A DNA stretch of 64,000 nucleotides from Enterobacter cloacae (GTDB lineage: Bacteria > Pseudomonadota > Gammaproteobacteria > Enterobacterales > Enterobacteriaceae). The notes under the pieces are model-generated. The model saw nothing but the letters and a program-made list of their open reading frames with translations. It did not search any database and was not told the DNA's origin. Shown here one piece after another: positions 38,664 to 49,784 of the stretch (the stretch's first letter is position 1; each line of letters starts with the position of its first letter). The position numbers and the translations under genes were made by a program. The stretch covers positions 186,001 through 250,000 of the forward strand of contig NZ_JAALCJ010000003.1 of the NCBI RefSeq assembly GCF_011078175.1, in the 5' to 3' direction.

Positions 38664-39680
38664 ATGTCGACGTTACGCCTGCTAATCTCTGACTCTTACG
38701 ATCCCTGGTTTAACCTGGCGGTGGAAGAGTGCATCTTCCGCCAGATGCCCGCCACCCAGCGCGTACTGTTCCTCTGGCGCAACGCTGATACTGTCGTCAT
38801 TGGCCGCGCGCAAAATCCGTGGAAAGAGTGTAACACCCGCCGTATGGAAGAGGATAACGTTCGTCTGGCGCGCCGCAGCAGCGGCGGCGGCGCGGTATTC
38901 CACGATCTGGGCAATACCTGCTTTACCTTTATGGCGGGCAAGCCGGAATACGATAAAACCATCTCGACCTCCATTGTGCTCAACGCGCTTAACGCGCTCG
39001 GCGTGACGGCCGAAGCTTCCGGACGTAACGACCTGGTGGTAAAAACCCCTGAAGGTGACCGGAAAGTGTCAGGCTCAGCCTACCGCGAAACGATGGATCG
39101 CGGATTCCACCACGGCACATTATTGCTAAATGCCGATCTGAGCCGTCTGGCGAACTACCTCAATCCTGACAAGAAAAAGCTTCAGGCGAAAGGCATTACC
39201 TCCGTGCGCGGTCGCGTGGCGAATCTGGTGGATCTGCTGCCGGGGATTACGCACGATCAAATCTGCGATGCGATCCGTGAAGCGTTCTTTGCACATTACG
39301 GCGAACGCGTGGAGGCGGAAGCGATCTCTCCTGACAAAACCCCTGACCTGCCCAACTTCGCCGAAACCTTCGCCCGCCAGAGCAGCTGGGAATGGAATTT
39401 CGGCCAGGCGCCCGCTTTTTCGCATCTGCTGGACGAACGGTTCGTCTGGGGCGGCGTTGAGCTGCACTTTGACGTTGAAAAAGGGCATATCACTCGTACG
39501 CAGATTTTTACCGATAGCCTCAATCCCGCGCCGCTGGAAGCGTTGGCTGCGCGTTTACAGGGGTGTTTGTACCGTGCAGATATACTCCAGCAGGAGTGTG
39601 ATGCGCTGCTGGTTGATTTCCCGGAACAGGAAAATGAGCTGCGGGCGCTTTCTGAATGGATAGCAGGCGCGGTGCGCTAA
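38664..39680 (+). CDS. lplA: Lipoate-protein ligase A
   Basis: A 338-residue enzyme that activates free lipoate with ATP and attaches it to lysines of lipoyl domains (pyruvate and 2-oxoglutarate dehydrogenases, GcvH). Motif [18 protein letters not shown] is at residues 69-86, with Lys in [18 protein letters not shown]. The ATG at 38664 ([15 protein letters not shown]) is chosen over an in-frame upstream start because it matches the family. Follows ytjB. Confidence 0.97.
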   Translation: MSTLRLLISDSYDPWFNLAVEECIFRQMPATQRVLFLWRNADTVVIGRAQNPWKECNTRRMEEDNVRLARRSSGGGAVFHDLGNTCFTFMAGKPEYDKTISTSIVLNALNALGVTAEASGRNDLVVKTPEGDRKVSGSAYRETMDRGFHHGTLLLNADLSRLANYLNPDKKKLQAKGITSVRGRVANLVDLLPGITHDQICDAIREAFFAHYGERVEAEAISPDKTPDLPNFAETFARQSSWEWNFGQAPAFSHLLDERFVWGGVELHFDVEKGHITRTQIFTDSLNPAPLEALAARLQGCLYRADILQQECDALLVDFPEQENELRALSEWIAGAVR

Positions 39681-39845
39681 CCTGTCCGGGCGCATCCACG
39701 GGTGGTTGAGCTCAATATCAATTTAAACTTTATAATCAATGAAGAAAATATAATTAAAGTAGAGTGACAGCTCTGATTATCATCATCCTGATTTGCACGA
39801 TTTGTGCTAAAGCCCGTTATTTATCATGACTATCAAGGAAAAGAT

Positions 39846-40529
39846 ATGAAGAAGTCCTCAATTGCCGCCGCCATTGTTTGCGCGACCTTTATCACTACGG
39901 CACATGCAGCAGAAACCTCCGTTCTCAAATTAACAGGTACGTTAACCAATTCTGCCTGTACACCTGAACTGAGCAATGGCGGTATTGTCGATTTTGGTAC
40001 TATCCATGCAGCTGAATTAAGCGCGACACAAACAAATCAGATCGGGAAACGCGACATTACGTTGACAATTAACTGCCAGACCAAAACCCAGGTAGGCTGG
40101 AACATTGTTGACAACCGCGCGGATAGCTTACCAAGTCCTTTTATTACCGTTGATGATGCAGCCGCGAACGGTGAGGATGCCGTAAGCGCATCGTCCACGT
40201 TTGGCGTTGGGAAAACACCGGGTGGCGTTAACATCGGTGCCTATGCCGTCTATGCCGATCTGCCGAACGTAACGGCGAATGGCGTTTCTGTTGATGTTCT
40301 TTATCACGCAGGCGATAGCGCAGCCTGGGCTAAAAGCACCACGGGTCGCCCGACCATCGGTGTTGATACCTTATCGGTTACGAATAAAGATGAGAAAGAG
40401 CCTATCGCATTTACCGAAGCCGTGTTTCCTCTGAAGGTTGTCCTGGCTGTTGAGGCTACCGATAAGCTGGCGATCACTGATGATGCACCGTTAGACGGTC
40501 AGGCTACCATCAGTCTTTCTTATTTGTAA
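39846..40529 (+). CDS. Secreted fimbrial-like subunit (DUF1120-like), isolated
   Basis: A 227-residue protein with a clear signal peptide (MKKSSIAAAIVCATFITTAHA). The mature start ETSVLKLTGTLTNSACTPELSNGGIVDFGTI and the paired cysteines (SACTP and INCQTK, about 35 residues apart) resemble type 1-like fimbrial or DUF1120-type subunits. No usher, chaperone or adhesin gene is nearby, so it cannot be assembled by a local system. In E. coli the HipA-like gene yjjJ occupies this site. Function is inferred from fold-like features only. Flanked by a strong terminator. Confidence 0.6.
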   Translation: MKKSSIAAAIVCATFITTAHAAETSVLKLTGTLTNSACTPELSNGGIVDFGTIHAAELSATQTNQIGKRDITLTINCQTKTQVGWNIVDNRADSLPSPFITVDDAAANGEDAVSASSTFGVGKTPGGVNIGAYAVYADLPNVTANGVSVDVLYHAGDSAAWAKSTTGRPTIGVDTLSVTNKDEKEPIAFTEAVFPLKVVLAVEATDKLAITDDAPLDGQATISLSYL

Positions 40530-40540
40530 TTTGCAGAAAT

Positions 40541-40576
40541 AAAAAAAGCCGCCGTCACAACGACGGAGGCTTTTTA
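40541..40576. terminator. Bidirectional terminator between the fimbrial-like gene and deoD
   Basis: AAAGCC-G-CCGTC and GACGG-A-GGCTTT form an imperfect stem with a four-base loop, with an A-run before and a T-run after. It lies 12 bp after the upper-strand stop and 10 bp before the end of deoD. Confidence 0.85.
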
Positions 40577-40586
40577 AGTAATAGCA

Positions 40587-41306
40587 TTACGCTTTATCGC
40601 CCAGCAGAACGGATTCCAGCGCGATTTTGATCATATCGTTGAAAGTGGTCTGACGTTCAGCAGCGGTGGTCTGCTCGTGGGTACGGATGTGATCGGACAC
40701 GGTGCAGATGGTCAGCGCTTTCGCACCGAATTCAGCCGCCACGCCATAGATACCCGCCGCTTCCATTTCCACGCCCAGGATGCCGTATTTTTCCATCACG
40801 TCGAACATATCGCCTTCTGGCGAGTAGAACAGATCGGCAGAGAACAGGTTGCCCACGCGCGCATCAACGCCCAGCGCTTTTGCCGCGTCAACCGCGTTAC
40901 GCACCATGTCAAAGTCAGCGATGGCCGCGAAGTCATGATCTTTAAAGCGAATGCGGTTGACTTTAGAGTCGGTGCACGCGCCCATGCCGATCACCACGTC
41001 ACGCAGCTTAACGTCCATGCGTACCGCACCGCAGGAGCCGACACGGATGATTTTCTTCACGCCGAAATCGGTGATCAGCTCTTTGGTGTAGATGGAGCAG
41101 GATGGGATACCCATGCCGTGGCCCATTACGGAGATTTTGCGGCCTTTATAGGTACCGGTAAAGCCCAGCATGCCGCGCACGTTGTTCACTTCACGCACGT
41201 CTTCGAGGAAAGTTTCTGCAATGTGCTTCGCGCGCAGCGGGTCGCCCGGCATCAATACGACGTCAGCGAAATCACCCATTTCTGCATTAATGTGAGGAGT
41301 TGCCAT
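40587..41306 (-). CDS. deoD: Purine nucleoside phosphorylase DeoD
   Basis: The 239-residue PNP phosphorolyses purine (deoxy)nucleosides to base plus (deoxy)ribose-1-phosphate. Key features [16 protein letters not shown] (phosphate/ribose site), GSCGAVR and [14 protein letters not shown] are intact. Last gene of deoCABD; separated from deoB by 131 bp containing a CCCTCTCCC-family repeat. Confidence 0.98.
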   Translation of the reverse strand: MATPHINAEMGDFADVVLMPGDPLRAKHIAETFLEDVREVNNVRGMLGFTGTYKGRKISVMGHGMGIPSCSIYTKELITDFGVKKIIRVGSCGAVRMDVKLRDVVIGMGACTDSKVNRIRFKDHDFAAIADFDMVRNAVDAAKALGVDARVGNLFSADLFYSPEGDMFDVMEKYGILGVEMEAAGIYGVAAEFGAKALTICTVSDHIRTHEQTTAAERQTTFNDMIKIALESVLLGDKA

Positions 41307-41333
41307 CTTCAGTTCCTTTTCATTTTTAAATTC

Positions 41334-41429
41334 GCCCTCTCCCTGTGGGAGAGGGTTGGGGTGAGGGCATCAGACCGCACCCGTGTTTCTCGTGGGAGAG
41401 TGCCGGGGTGAGGCCATCAGACCGCACCC
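41334..41429. repeat. CCCTCTCCC-family repeats in the deoB-deoD gap
   Basis: CCCTCTCCCTGTGGGAGAGGG followed by TTGGGGTGAGGGCATCAGACCGCAC, then a second partial copy with CGTGGGAGAGTGCCGGGGTGAGGCCATCAGACCGCACCC. The GCATCAGACCGCAC tail is shared with the end of the array at 31731. It lies within the co-transcribed deo operon. Confidence 0.85.
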
Positions 41430-41437
41430 AAAATGAT

Positions 41438-42676
<1,239 letters not shown>

Positions 42677-42714
42677 TTAGTGCTTCATAAAAATGCGATC
42701 AGATCAGTATACCG

Positions 42715-44037
42715 CTATTCCGTGATACGACGATAGACCGTCGGTGTGGTTTCCGGTGCTTTATCGTCAAGAGATATTGCCGCCTTCACCGCTTTCGCCG
42801 CCTCTTGCCAGCTGGCTTCATCTTTTGCGTGGATCACCGCCAAGGGACGTTGGCCGTCAACGCTGTCGCCCAGACGAGCCATATCGGTAAAGCCGACGCT
42901 GTAATCAATGGTGTCCGATGCCTGACGACGACCGCCGCCCATAGAGACGACAGCCATACCGAGCGCACGGGTATCCATCGCCGAAACAAAACCTTCGCTG
43001 TCCGCATAAACGGCTTTGCTGAGCATCGCGGTTGGCAGGTATTTCGTGTAGTTTTCCACGAAGTCGGTCGGGCCTTTCTGCGCCGCCACCATTCGACCAA
43101 AAATCTCCGCCGCTTTGCCGTTATCCAGCACCGCCTGCAATTTCGCGCGGGCTTCCGCGTCGTCTTTCGCCAGCTTGCCGGAGATCAGCATCTCCACGCA
43201 CAGCGCCATGGTGACGTCAAACAGGCGCGGATTACGGTATTCGCCTGTCAGGAACTGCACGGCCTCGCGGACTTCGACGGCGTTACCGGCGCTGGACGCG
43301 AGCACCTGATTCATGTCCGTCAGCAGCGCGGTGGTGCGCACGCCCGCGCCATTAGAGACGCCAACGATCGCTTCGGCCAGCGCCTCAGAGAGCTCATAGG
43401 TCGGCATAAAGGCACCGCTGCCCACTTTCACGTCCATCACCAGTGCATCCAGCCCTTCAGCCAGTTTTTTGGCGAGGATCGAGGCGGTGATCAGTGGGAT
43501 GGAGTCAACGGTCGCGGTAATGTCACGCGTGGCGTAAAAACGCTTATCCGCCGGGGCAAGAGAGCTGGTCTGGCCGATAATCGCCACGCCAACGTCTTTG
43601 ATAATGTCGCGGAAGCGGCTGTCGTCCGGGAAGATATCGAAGCCCGGAATGGCTTCCAGTTTGTCGAGCGTACCGCCGGTGTGGCCCAGGCCGCGCCCGG
43701 AAATCATCGGGATGTAACCGCCGCAGGCCGCCACCATGGGGCCAAGCATCAGGGAAGTCACGTCGCCCACGCCACCGGTGGAGTGTTTGTCCACAATCGG
43801 GCCGTTGAGGTTGAGGCTTTTCCAGTCCAGAACGGTTCCTGAATCTCGCATCGCCATGGTCAGCGACACGCGCTCAGGCATCGACATATCGTGGAAGAAA
43901 ATGGTCATCGCCAGAGCCGCAATCTGCCCTTCTGAGACGGTGTTATCTCGAATGCCGTTGATAAAGAAGCGGATTTCTTCGTCGCTTAATGCATGACCAT
44001 CACGTTTTTTACGAATAATTTCTTGTGCGAGAAACAC
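42715..44037 (-). CDS. deoA: Thymidine phosphorylase DeoA
   Basis: The 440-residue enzyme releases thymine from thymidine. Family signature [16 protein letters not shown] and phosphate site [12 protein letters not shown] are clear. I choose the GTG at 44037 ([14 protein letters not shown]) over an ATG four codons upstream because it gives the E. coli length and follows a GGGGG ribosome site. It is separated from deoC by a 100 bp gap with REP elements. Confidence 0.95.
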   Translation of the reverse strand: MFLAQEIIRKKRDGHALSDEEIRFFINGIRDNTVSEGQIAALAMTIFFHDMSMPERVSLTMAMRDSGTVLDWKSLNLNGPIVDKHSTGGVGDVTSLMLGPMVAACGGYIPMISGRGLGHTGGTLDKLEAIPGFDIFPDDSRFRDIIKDVGVAIIGQTSSLAPADKRFYATRDITATVDSIPLITASILAKKLAEGLDALVMDVKVGSGAFMPTYELSEALAEAIVGVSNGAGVRTTALLTDMNQVLASSAGNAVEVREAVQFLTGEYRNPRLFDVTMALCVEMLISGKLAKDDAEARAKLQAVLDNGKAAEIFGRMVAAQKGPTDFVENYTKYLPTAMLSKAVYADSEGFVSAMDTRALGMAVVSMGGGRRQASDTIDYSVGFTDMARLGDSVDGQRPLAVIHAKDEASWQEAAKAVKAAISLDDKAPETTPTVYRRITE

Positions 44038-44068
44038 GATAACCCCCATGCGGAATCGGGTGAATGGC

Positions 44069-44128
44069 GGCGGGTACGCTTACCCGCCTTACGATCCTGA
44101 AGGCCGGATAAGCGAAGCGTCATCCGGC
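44069..44128. repeat. REP pair between deoC and deoA
   Basis: GGCGGGTACGCTTACCCGCC (44069-44088) and GCCGGATAAGCGAAGCG...CATCCGGC (44103-44128) are two REP-type palindromes inside the deo operon, downstream of deoC. Likely mRNA-stabilising. Confidence 0.83.
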
Positions 44129-44137
44129 AATTCAAAC

Positions 44138-44917
44138 TTAGTAGCTGCTTGCGCTCTTACCGTCGCCGTGTCCCAGTGCCTTCAGCAGGCTGGCCAGCAG
44201 GCTGGACGCGCCGAAGCGGTAGTGGCGGGAATCGGCCCAGTCCGCGCCAAACAGCTCGTCGGCAATCGCCAGGAACTGCTGCGCGTCTTCCGCGGTACGC
44301 ACGCCGCCCGCCGGTTTGAAGCCAACGGTTTTGGACACGCCCATATCACGGATAACTTCCATCATAATGCGCGCGCTTTCCGGCGTAGCGTTGACCGGCA
44401 CTTTACCGGTTGAGGTTTTAATGAAATCTGCGCCCGCTTTGATGGAGATTTCAGAGGCTTTACGAATCAGTGCCTCTTCCTTCAGCTCGCCGGTTTCGAT
44501 GATCACTTTCAACAGCACGTTTGCCGCCGCGCAGGCGTCTTTACAGGCTTTCACCAGGTCAAAACCGACCTGCTCGTTGCCAGCGATCAGCGCGCGGTAC
44601 GGGAAAACCACGTCAACTTCGTCTGCGCCGTACGCAATCGCCGCGCGAGTTTCTGCCAGCGCAATCTCGATGTCGTCATTGCCGTGCGGGAAGTTAGTTA
44701 CGGTTGCAATGCGCACATCCGGCGTGCCCTGCTCTTTCAGCGTTTTACGGGCAATCGGGATGAAGCGCGGGTAGATACAGACGGCGGCGGTGTTACCCAC
44801 TGGCGTTTTCGCCTGATGGCACAGGGCGATGACTTTTTCATTGGTGTCGTCATCGTTGAGGGTGGTCAGGTCCATCAGTTTCAACGCGCGCAGGCTGCTT
44901 GCAGTTAAATCGTTCAT
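44138..44917 (-). CDS. deoC: Deoxyribose-phosphate aldolase DeoC
   Basis: The 259-residue class I aldolase splits 2-deoxyribose-5-phosphate to acetaldehyde and glyceraldehyde-3-phosphate. Schiff-base Lys is in [12 protein letters not shown] and the second catalytic Lys in [11 protein letters not shown]. The ATG at 44917 ([16 protein letters not shown]) fits the family length; a longer in-frame extension is not used. First gene of deoCABD, directly behind the DeoR/CRP control region. Confidence 0.98.
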   Translation of the reverse strand: MNDLTASSLRALKLMDLTTLNDDDTNEKVIALCHQAKTPVGNTAAVCIYPRFIPIARKTLKEQGTPDVRIATVTNFPHGNDDIEIALAETRAAIAYGADEVDVVFPYRALIAGNEQVGFDLVKACKDACAAANVLLKVIIETGELKEEALIRKASEISIKAGADFIKTSTGKVPVNATPESARIMMEVIRDMGVSKTVGFKPAGGVRTAEDAQQFLAIADELFGADWADSRHYRFGASSLLASLLKALGHGDGKSASSY

Positions 44918-44962
44918 AACATTCTCCAACGGCAGTGCCGTATCAATTTTTCCTTGCGGGTC

Positions 44963-44978
44963 TGTGAGTATTCTAACA
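44963..44978 (-). promoter_or_regulatory. DeoR operator at the deoC-proximal promoter (deoO2-like)
   Basis: Lower-strand TGTTAGAATACTCACA differs from the E. coli DeoR operator TGTTAGAATTCTAACA at two positions. TAGAAT inside it is a plausible -10. It lies 46 bp upstream of the deoC start, the place of deoP2. Confidence 0.75.
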
Positions 44979-44992
44979 TTCACCCGCATCCG

Positions 44993-45014
44993 CACTTCGA
45001 CATTCATCACAGTT
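44993..45014 (-). promoter_or_regulatory. CRP-like site upstream of deoP2
   Basis: Lower-strand TGTGATGAATGTCGAAGT begins with the CRP half-site TGTGA and resembles the proximal E. coli deoP2 CRP site (TGTGATGTGTATCGAAGT, from memory). It is about 25 bases from the -10. Confidence 0.72.
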
Positions 45015-45027
45015 AATGAAAACTGCG

Positions 45028-45039
45028 TGCAAATTTGCA
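45028..45039. promoter_or_regulatory. TGCAAATTTGCA palindrome, candidate CytR-type site
   Basis: A perfect 12-base palindrome upstream of the CRP-like site. CytR recognises GTTGCA-type octamers near CRP in deo promoters, so this is a plausible CytR contact. Inferred from position and sequence. Confidence 0.45.
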
Positions 45040-45179
45040 TTAATGGAATGAGATCTTCTTCAAACTTTAGCGCGTTAATTGCTGGCTAAACCGACGATAT
45101 CCCCTGTCGGATCAAAAGCGCCGCCAGACGGAGTTCCTACAATTCGTTCACCGTCCGCCGAACAATCAAGGAAGCGATC

Positions 45180-46715
45180 ATGCCCGACGCCATGCAACAA
45201 CGTTGCCAGCACATTGTGACCAGCCCGGTGTTAACCCCGGAACAAAAACGTCATTTTCTGGCGCTGGAAGCGGAGAACAATTTGTCCTACCCCGGTCTGC
45301 CAGAAGCGGCCCGTGCCGCGCTGGACGAGGGATTCATCTGCGATATGTTCGAAGGCCATGCGCCATACAAACCGCGTTACGTGCTACCAGATTACGCTAA
45401 ATTCCTGACTAACGGTTCAGAATGGCTGGAGCTGGAAGGGGCGAAAGATCTGGATGATGCCCTCTCGCTGCTCACTATTCTTTATCACCATGTACCGTCC
45501 GTCACATCGATGCCGGTTTATCTGGGCCAGCTCGATGAGATACTCAATCCCTATGTTAAAATTCTAACACAGGATGAAATCGATAGCCGAATAAAACGTT
45601 TCTGGCGTTACCTGGACAGAACCCTGCCCGATGCGTTTATGCATGCCAATATCGGCCCGGCAGATACGCCTGTTACCCGAGCCATCCTGCGTGCGGATGC
45701 AGAACTGAAGCAGGTTGCACCGAACCTGACCTTTATCTACGACCCGGATGTCACTCCCGGCGATCTGCTGCTGAGCGTGGCGGAAAATATTTGTGCGTGT
45801 AGCAAGCCGCATATTTCCAACGGCCCGGTGAATGATAAAATTTTCACAAAAGGTCGATATGGCGTGGTGAGCTGTTACAACTCCCTGCCGCTCGCGGGCG
45901 GCGGCAGCACGCTGGTGCGCCTTAACCTGAAAGCGATCGCGGAGCACAGCCACTCCCCGGAAGACTTTTTCACCCGTACCCTGCCCCACTACTGTCAGCA
46001 GCAAATCGCAATAATCGACGCGCGCTGCGATTTTTTATATGAACAGTCCGGCTTCTTTGAGAATAGCTTCCTGGTGAAAGAAGGACTGATTGATGCCGAT
46101 CGCTTTGTGCCGATGTTTGGCATGTACGGTCTGGCCGAAGCGGTGAACGTGCTGTGCGAGAAAGCAGGCATGGCGGAACGTTACGGTAAAAACGAACGGG
46201 CCAATGCGCTGGGCTACCGCATCAGTGAACAGCTTGCGGCGTTTGTTGAAAATACGCCGGTGAAACACGGCTGGCAGCACCGCGCGTTACTGCATGCCCA
46301 GTCAGGGATCAGTTCCGATTCTGGCACCACGCCGGGAGCGCGACTGCCGTACGGTGATGAGCCGGATCCTATCAGCCACCTGCTGGCCGTGGCGCCGCAC
46401 CATAAGCACTATCATTCGGGGATCAGCGATATTCTCACCCTGGATGAGACGGTCAAACGCAATCCTCAGGCTGTGGTGCAGCTGTGCCTGGGAGCGTTCA
46501 ACGCCGGTATGCGTGAGTTTACCGCGAATGTAGCCGGAAACGACCTGGTGCGCGTCACCGGGTATATGGTGCGGCTCTCCGATCTGGAGAAATATCGGGA
46601 GGCTGGCTCGCGCACTAACACCACCTGGCTCGGCGAGGAGGCCGCGCGCAATACCCGTATCATGGAACGACGGCCTCGCGTGATAAGCCATGAACAGCAG
46701 ATGCGCTTTAGTTAG
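45180..46715 (+). CDS. yjjI: YjjI, glycyl-radical-like enzyme of unknown substrate (DUF3029)
   Basis: A 511-residue protein. The C-terminus has [22 protein letters not shown], containing the RV-GY glycyl-radical fingerprint, and the middle has a conserved [15 protein letters not shown] Cys region as expected for a catalytic thiyl. Substrate unknown. Partnered by yjjW, an activating-enzyme homologue, whose start overlaps it by 26 bp. Divergent from deoC; two DeoR-type operators of the deo system lie inside its coding sequence. Confidence 0.93.
   Translation: MPDAMQQRCQHIVTSPVLTPEQKRHFLALEAENNLSYPGLPEAARAALDEGFICDMFEGHAPYKPRYVLPDYAKFLTNGSEWLELEGAKDLDDALSLLTILYHHVPSVTSMPVYLGQLDEILNPYVKILTQDEIDSRIKRFWRYLDRTLPDAFMHANIGPADTPVTRAILRADAELKQVAPNLTFIYDPDVTPGDLLLSVAENICACSKPHISNGPVNDKIFTKGRYGVVSCYNSLPLAGGGSTLVRLNLKAIAEHSHSPEDFFTRTLPHYCQQQIAIIDARCDFLYEQSGFFENSFLVKEGLIDADRFVPMFGMYGLAEAVNVLCEKAGMAERYGKNERANALGYRISEQLAAFVENTPVKHGWQHRALLHAQSGISSDSGTTPGARLPYGDEPDPISHLLAVAPHHKHYHSGISDILTLDETVKRNPQAVVQLCLGAFNAGMREFTANVAGNDLVRVTGYMVRLSDLEKYREAGSRTNTTWLGEEAARNTRIMERRPRVISHEQQMRFS
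45554..45569 (-). promoter_or_regulatory. DeoR operator inside yjjI (deoO1-like)
   Basis: Upper-strand TGTTAAAATTCTAACA differs from the E. coli operator at one position. It is 591 bp from the O2-like site. On the lower strand it contains TAGAAT, a possible -10 for a P1 promoter. E. coli deoO1 and deoO2 are about 600 bp apart. Confidence 0.78.
45833..45848 (-). promoter_or_regulatory. Weak DeoR operator inside yjjI (deoOE-like)
   Basis: TGATAAAATTTTCACA has four mismatches to the DeoR consensus and lies exactly 279 bp from the O1-like site, a spacing close to that recalled for E. coli OE-O1. It would be an upstream looping operator. Evidence is spacing plus a weak match. Confidence 0.5.
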
Positions 46716-47550
46716 CCAGGTCATTCCGTTTTCCTGCGTGGACGGGCCGGGCAGCCGCCTGGCACTTTTCCTTCAGGGCTGTAACCTGCGCTGCAAAACC
46801 TGCCACAACCCGTGGACGATAGGGCGCTGCAATGACTGCGGCGACTGCGTTCCCCACTGCCCTCATGATGCGCTGGCAATTCAGGCCGGGCGCGTCTGGT
46901 GGCAGGAGAGTCACTGTCAGCAGTGCGACACCTGTCTGCACCTGTGTCAGCAGCAGGCGACGCCGATGGCGCAGCGCTACAGCGTCGAGGAGATCCTCTC
47001 CCGGGTTCGCACGTCCGCGCCGTTTATTGAGGGCGTGACCGTCAGCGGAGGTGAGGCCACCACGCAGCTGCCGTTTGTGGTTGCGCTGTTCACCGCGATC
47101 AAAGCCGATCCGTCCCTGCGCCATCTGACGTGCCTGGTGGACAGCAACGGCCTGTTAAGCGAAACCGGCTGGCAAAAGCTGTTACCGGTGTTTGACGGCG
47201 CGATGGTAGATCTGAAAGCCTGGGGCAATGAGCATCACCGTTATCTGACCGGGCGCGAAAATCCGCAGATTAAGCACAGCATCCGCTGGCTGGCCGATCG
47301 CCATCGCCTGACGGAGCTGCGCCTGCTGGTGATCCCCGATCGGTGTGATTATCTGCAACATCTGCCATCGCTGACTGCTTTTATCCGTGCGTTGGGGAAC
47401 GTTCCGGTGCGGATCAATGCGTTTCATGCCCATGGGGTTTACGGGGAGGCATCGCGATGGCGGAGCGCCACGCCGGAGGACATCGAGCCGCTGGCGCTGG
47501 CCCTGGAACAGCAGCAAATTACGGTGATCCGCCCGGCTCTTTATCTATAG
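46690..47550 (+). CDS. yjjW: YjjW, radical SAM glycyl-radical-activating enzyme homologue
   Basis: A 286-residue activase-like protein. The radical SAM cluster CxxxCxxC is in [13 protein letters not shown]; two further four-cysteine groups ([11 protein letters not shown] and [11 protein letters not shown]) make a ferredoxin-like insertion as in glycyl-radical activases. [16 protein letters not shown] is the GGE SAM-binding motif. It overlaps yjjI by 26 bp, so they are co-translated. Target is presumed to be YjjI. Confidence 0.93.
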   Translation: MNSRCALVSQVIPFSCVDGPGSRLALFLQGCNLRCKTCHNPWTIGRCNDCGDCVPHCPHDALAIQAGRVWWQESHCQQCDTCLHLCQQQATPMAQRYSVEEILSRVRTSAPFIEGVTVSGGEATTQLPFVVALFTAIKADPSLRHLTCLVDSNGLLSETGWQKLLPVFDGAMVDLKAWGNEHHRYLTGRENPQIKHSIRWLADRHRLTELRLLVIPDRCDYLQHLPSLTAFIRALGNVPVRINAFHAHGVYGEASRWRSATPEDIEPLALALEQQQITVIRPALYL

Positions 47551-48327
47551 CGTGATGCCGAAGACCGCACGGGTATTTTCCAGCAGTGCGCTGGCAATCA
47601 CATCTTCAGGCTCCTGACGCAGCTCACACAGCACTTCAAAAACGCGCGCCGCCTGCTCCGGGCGGTTGGGCTGGCCCTGAAAACCATTCAGTGGCATGTC
47701 AGGCGCATCCGTTTCCAGCAGGAGCGAGGTCAGCGGGAGTTGCGCCATCACATCACGGGTTTTGCTGGCACGCGGATAGGTGATGGTGCCACCAACGCCA
47801 ATTTTATAGCCCAGGTCGATAAATCGCTGCGCCTGCTGAAGGCTTCCAGCGAAGCCGTGGACTACGCCCCTGCGCGGAACGTCGATGCGCTTCAGGTGCA
47901 TAGCCAGCTTGTCATGGGTACGCCTGGAGTGGAGGATCACCGGCAGATCGTGGCGCTTTGCCAGCCGAAGCTGCGCATCCAGGATCGTCTGCTGGCGTTC
48001 AAACTGCGGATCTTCGCGATAGAGATCGAGGCCGATCTCACCGATGGCAACCAGCCTGGTATGCGCGTTTTGTAGCATGGCATCCAGTCTGTCGATATGT
48101 TCATCAAGATGATGCTCAATAACGATCGGATGCAGACCCAGCGCGGCGTACAGCGCATTGTGCCCCCGGGCAAGCGCCAGGACTTTCTCGAATCTTGCCG
48201 CTTCAATAGCGGGCACAATAATGGCTTTCACACCGGCCTGAGCCGCGCGCTCAATGCTTGATCTCTCCTCCCCGCTAAACGGCGGGAAATCAAAGTGACA
48301 ATGGGTATCGATAAAGCAGTGCGTCAC
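47545..48327 (-). CDS. yjjV: TatD-family metal-dependent deoxyribonuclease/hydrolase YjjV
   Basis: A 260-residue TatD-like amidohydrolase fold. Metal-binding [10 protein letters not shown] at residues 5-14, [21 protein letters not shown] and the C-terminal [12 protein letters not shown] are in place. Exact substrate not established. Stop overlaps convergent yjjW by 6 bp. Its start overlaps the end of yjjU by 4 bp, indicating coupling with yjjU. Confidence 0.94.
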   Translation of the reverse strand: MTHCFIDTHCHFDFPPFSGEERSSIERAAQAGVKAIIVPAIEAARFEKVLALARGHNALYAALGLHPIVIEHHLDEHIDRLDAMLQNAHTRLVAIGEIGLDLYREDPQFERQQTILDAQLRLAKRHDLPVILHSRRTHDKLAMHLKRIDVPRRGVVHGFAGSLQQAQRFIDLGYKIGVGGTITYPRASKTRDVMAQLPLTSLLLETDAPDMPLNGFQGQPNRPEQAARVFEVLCELRQEPEDVIASALLENTRAVFGITL

Positions 48328-49412
48328 GCCAGATCCTCGTTATCGAGTAAGCCATCGTTGGCCTGGGGCGCGTCCACCAGCGGCATCGCCACCGCATCAT
48401 TGGCCACAATAGCGGGCGGCAAAATGATGCTTTTATGCCGTTGAACAGGCGGTTGCTCGGCCAGCATTTTTCCGACGGTCGCCAGGAAGTAACGCCCGCA
48501 GAGCCGCCCCGTTTTGTAATCCATACGCAACGCCGGCAGCCGACTGCCCAACGCCATGCTCAGCAGCGGCTTAGGCGGATAAATTTCAAAGATGCGCAGC
48601 TTGCCCGGTGGTTTTTCAATAAAACGCTGCATCGCGCCGTAGGTCGTTTCATGCTGCTTCGCAATATTCACCAGCGGTTGCAGGCTGCTGTCGCCCAGCC
48701 AGCGTTCCATCCGCTTAAACCACTGTGGGGTGTAATACATCTGCGAGGGCACCGTGCGGATCACCACAATGGTTTTTGCCCCGCGCCGCGCCGCCTCCTG
48801 TACCGGCACCGCGTCGCTGATACCCCCGTCAAGATAGCTTATCCCCTCCAGCAGGGCGCCGGTGCGGTAGAAACCAGGGATCGCGCTGGACGCGCGAATG
48901 ATATCCAGCCAGTTCTCTTTCTGCGGCGAAAAATAACCCGGCGAATAGTCATCGCCACGGCTGGCGCACATCCAGAACGCTTTGCCGGTATCGAACAGTC
49001 GTGACGCGGTATCCATGGCCAGCGGCATCTGGCTGGAGGTGGCATCCAGTAACCAGTCGAGATCGATCAGGTTCCCGCCGCGCACAAAGCGTACCGGGTT
49101 GAAGAATTCTTTGGAGGTGGTGTAGCGCATAATTACTTTGCGCGCATAGCCGGGCTGGTTGCAGACATAGGCAGAGAGGTTCTGCGCCCCGGCAGAGGTG
49201 CCAAAATAGAGATCGAACGGGTTGAATTGCGCGCGCATAAATTCGTCGAGCACGCCGGCTGTAAAAATACCGCGCTGCCCGCCCCCTTCACAGACCAGCG
49301 CAAGCTGGCCTACATGAAACGGTTTTAACGTCAGCGGCGCAATATTGCCGAGCGTCACGGGAATTCGTTGCCCCACCTCTGCCTTCCTGTTTTCATTATT
49401 TTGATGAGACAC
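48324..49412 (-). CDS. yjjU: Patatin-like phospholipase YjjU
   Basis: A 362-residue protein with a patatin domain: oxyanion motif CEGGGQRGIFTAGVL, nucleophile FGTSAGAQNL (G-x-S-x-G) and dyad Asp in YLDGGISDAVP. No signal peptide, so probably cytosolic or membrane-associated. Lipid substrate unknown. It is coupled to yjjV by a 4 bp overlap. In E. coli the neighbours are the same. Confidence 0.92.
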   Translation of the reverse strand: MSHQNNENRKAEVGQRIPVTLGNIAPLTLKPFHVGQLALVCEGGGQRGIFTAGVLDEFMRAQFNPFDLYFGTSAGAQNLSAYVCNQPGYARKVIMRYTTSKEFFNPVRFVRGGNLIDLDWLLDATSSQMPLAMDTASRLFDTGKAFWMCASRGDDYSPGYFSPQKENWLDIIRASSAIPGFYRTGALLEGISYLDGGISDAVPVQEAARRGAKTIVVIRTVPSQMYYTPQWFKRMERWLGDSSLQPLVNIAKQHETTYGAMQRFIEKPPGKLRIFEIYPPKPLLSMALGSRLPALRMDYKTGRLCGRYFLATVGKMLAEQPPVQRHKSIILPPAIVANDAVAMPLVDAPQANDGLLDNEDLA

Positions 49413-49442
49413 AGTAACGCACTTCCCCGGTGGTTCTCAAAT

Positions 49443-49472
49443 GAGAAAAGCCAGTCACGAGGACTGGCTTGA
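49443..49472 (-). terminator. ytjA intrinsic terminator
   Basis: AAGCCAGTC and GACTGGCTT make a nine-base-pair stem with a five-base loop, followed by TTTTCTC on the lower strand, about 28 bp after the ytjA stop. Confidence 0.85.
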
Positions 49473-49497
49473 GTTTGTTTAATAAATATTGCGTTTG

Positions 49498-49659
49498 CTA
49501 CGGGCGACGTCGACCCGTAAACAGGCTGACCAGGAACAGAATAATACCCACGACGAAGACAATTTTAGCTGCCCATGCCGCGGTACCCGCCAGTCCACCA
49601 AAGCCCAATGCGGCGGCAATTAACGCGATAACCAGAAATATAATGCCCCAACGAAACAT
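49498..49659 (-). CDS. ytjA: Small hydrophobic DUF1328 protein YtjA
   Basis: A 53-residue protein on the lower strand from ATG at 49659: [20 protein letters not shown], then GGLAGTAAW and a second hydrophobic segment ending TGRRRP. Two membrane helices and a basic C-terminus; DUF1328 family (E. coli YtjA, 53 residues). AGGAGAGG precedes the ATG. Function unknown. Too short for common ORF cut-offs. Lies downstream of osmY. Confidence 0.93.
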   Translation of the reverse strand: MFRWGIIFLVIALIAAALGFGGLAGTAAWAAKIVFVVGIILFLVSLFTGRRRP

Positions 49660-49784
49660 AAGCCTCTCCTTTACCATAGTTAATGTCGGCCGCTAAACGT
49701 GAGCGCTCAGGTCACTCACCGGCTTTTCCAGAATCGTTTTTATTTCGCCCGCGGTTTTGAGCCTGACGGGCGAATGGTACTGCT

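Noticed and set aside
44918-45040. An N-terminal extension of deoC to 45040
   Set aside because: The region carries the DeoR and CRP-like sites and the promoter; DeoC length from 44917 equals the family length.
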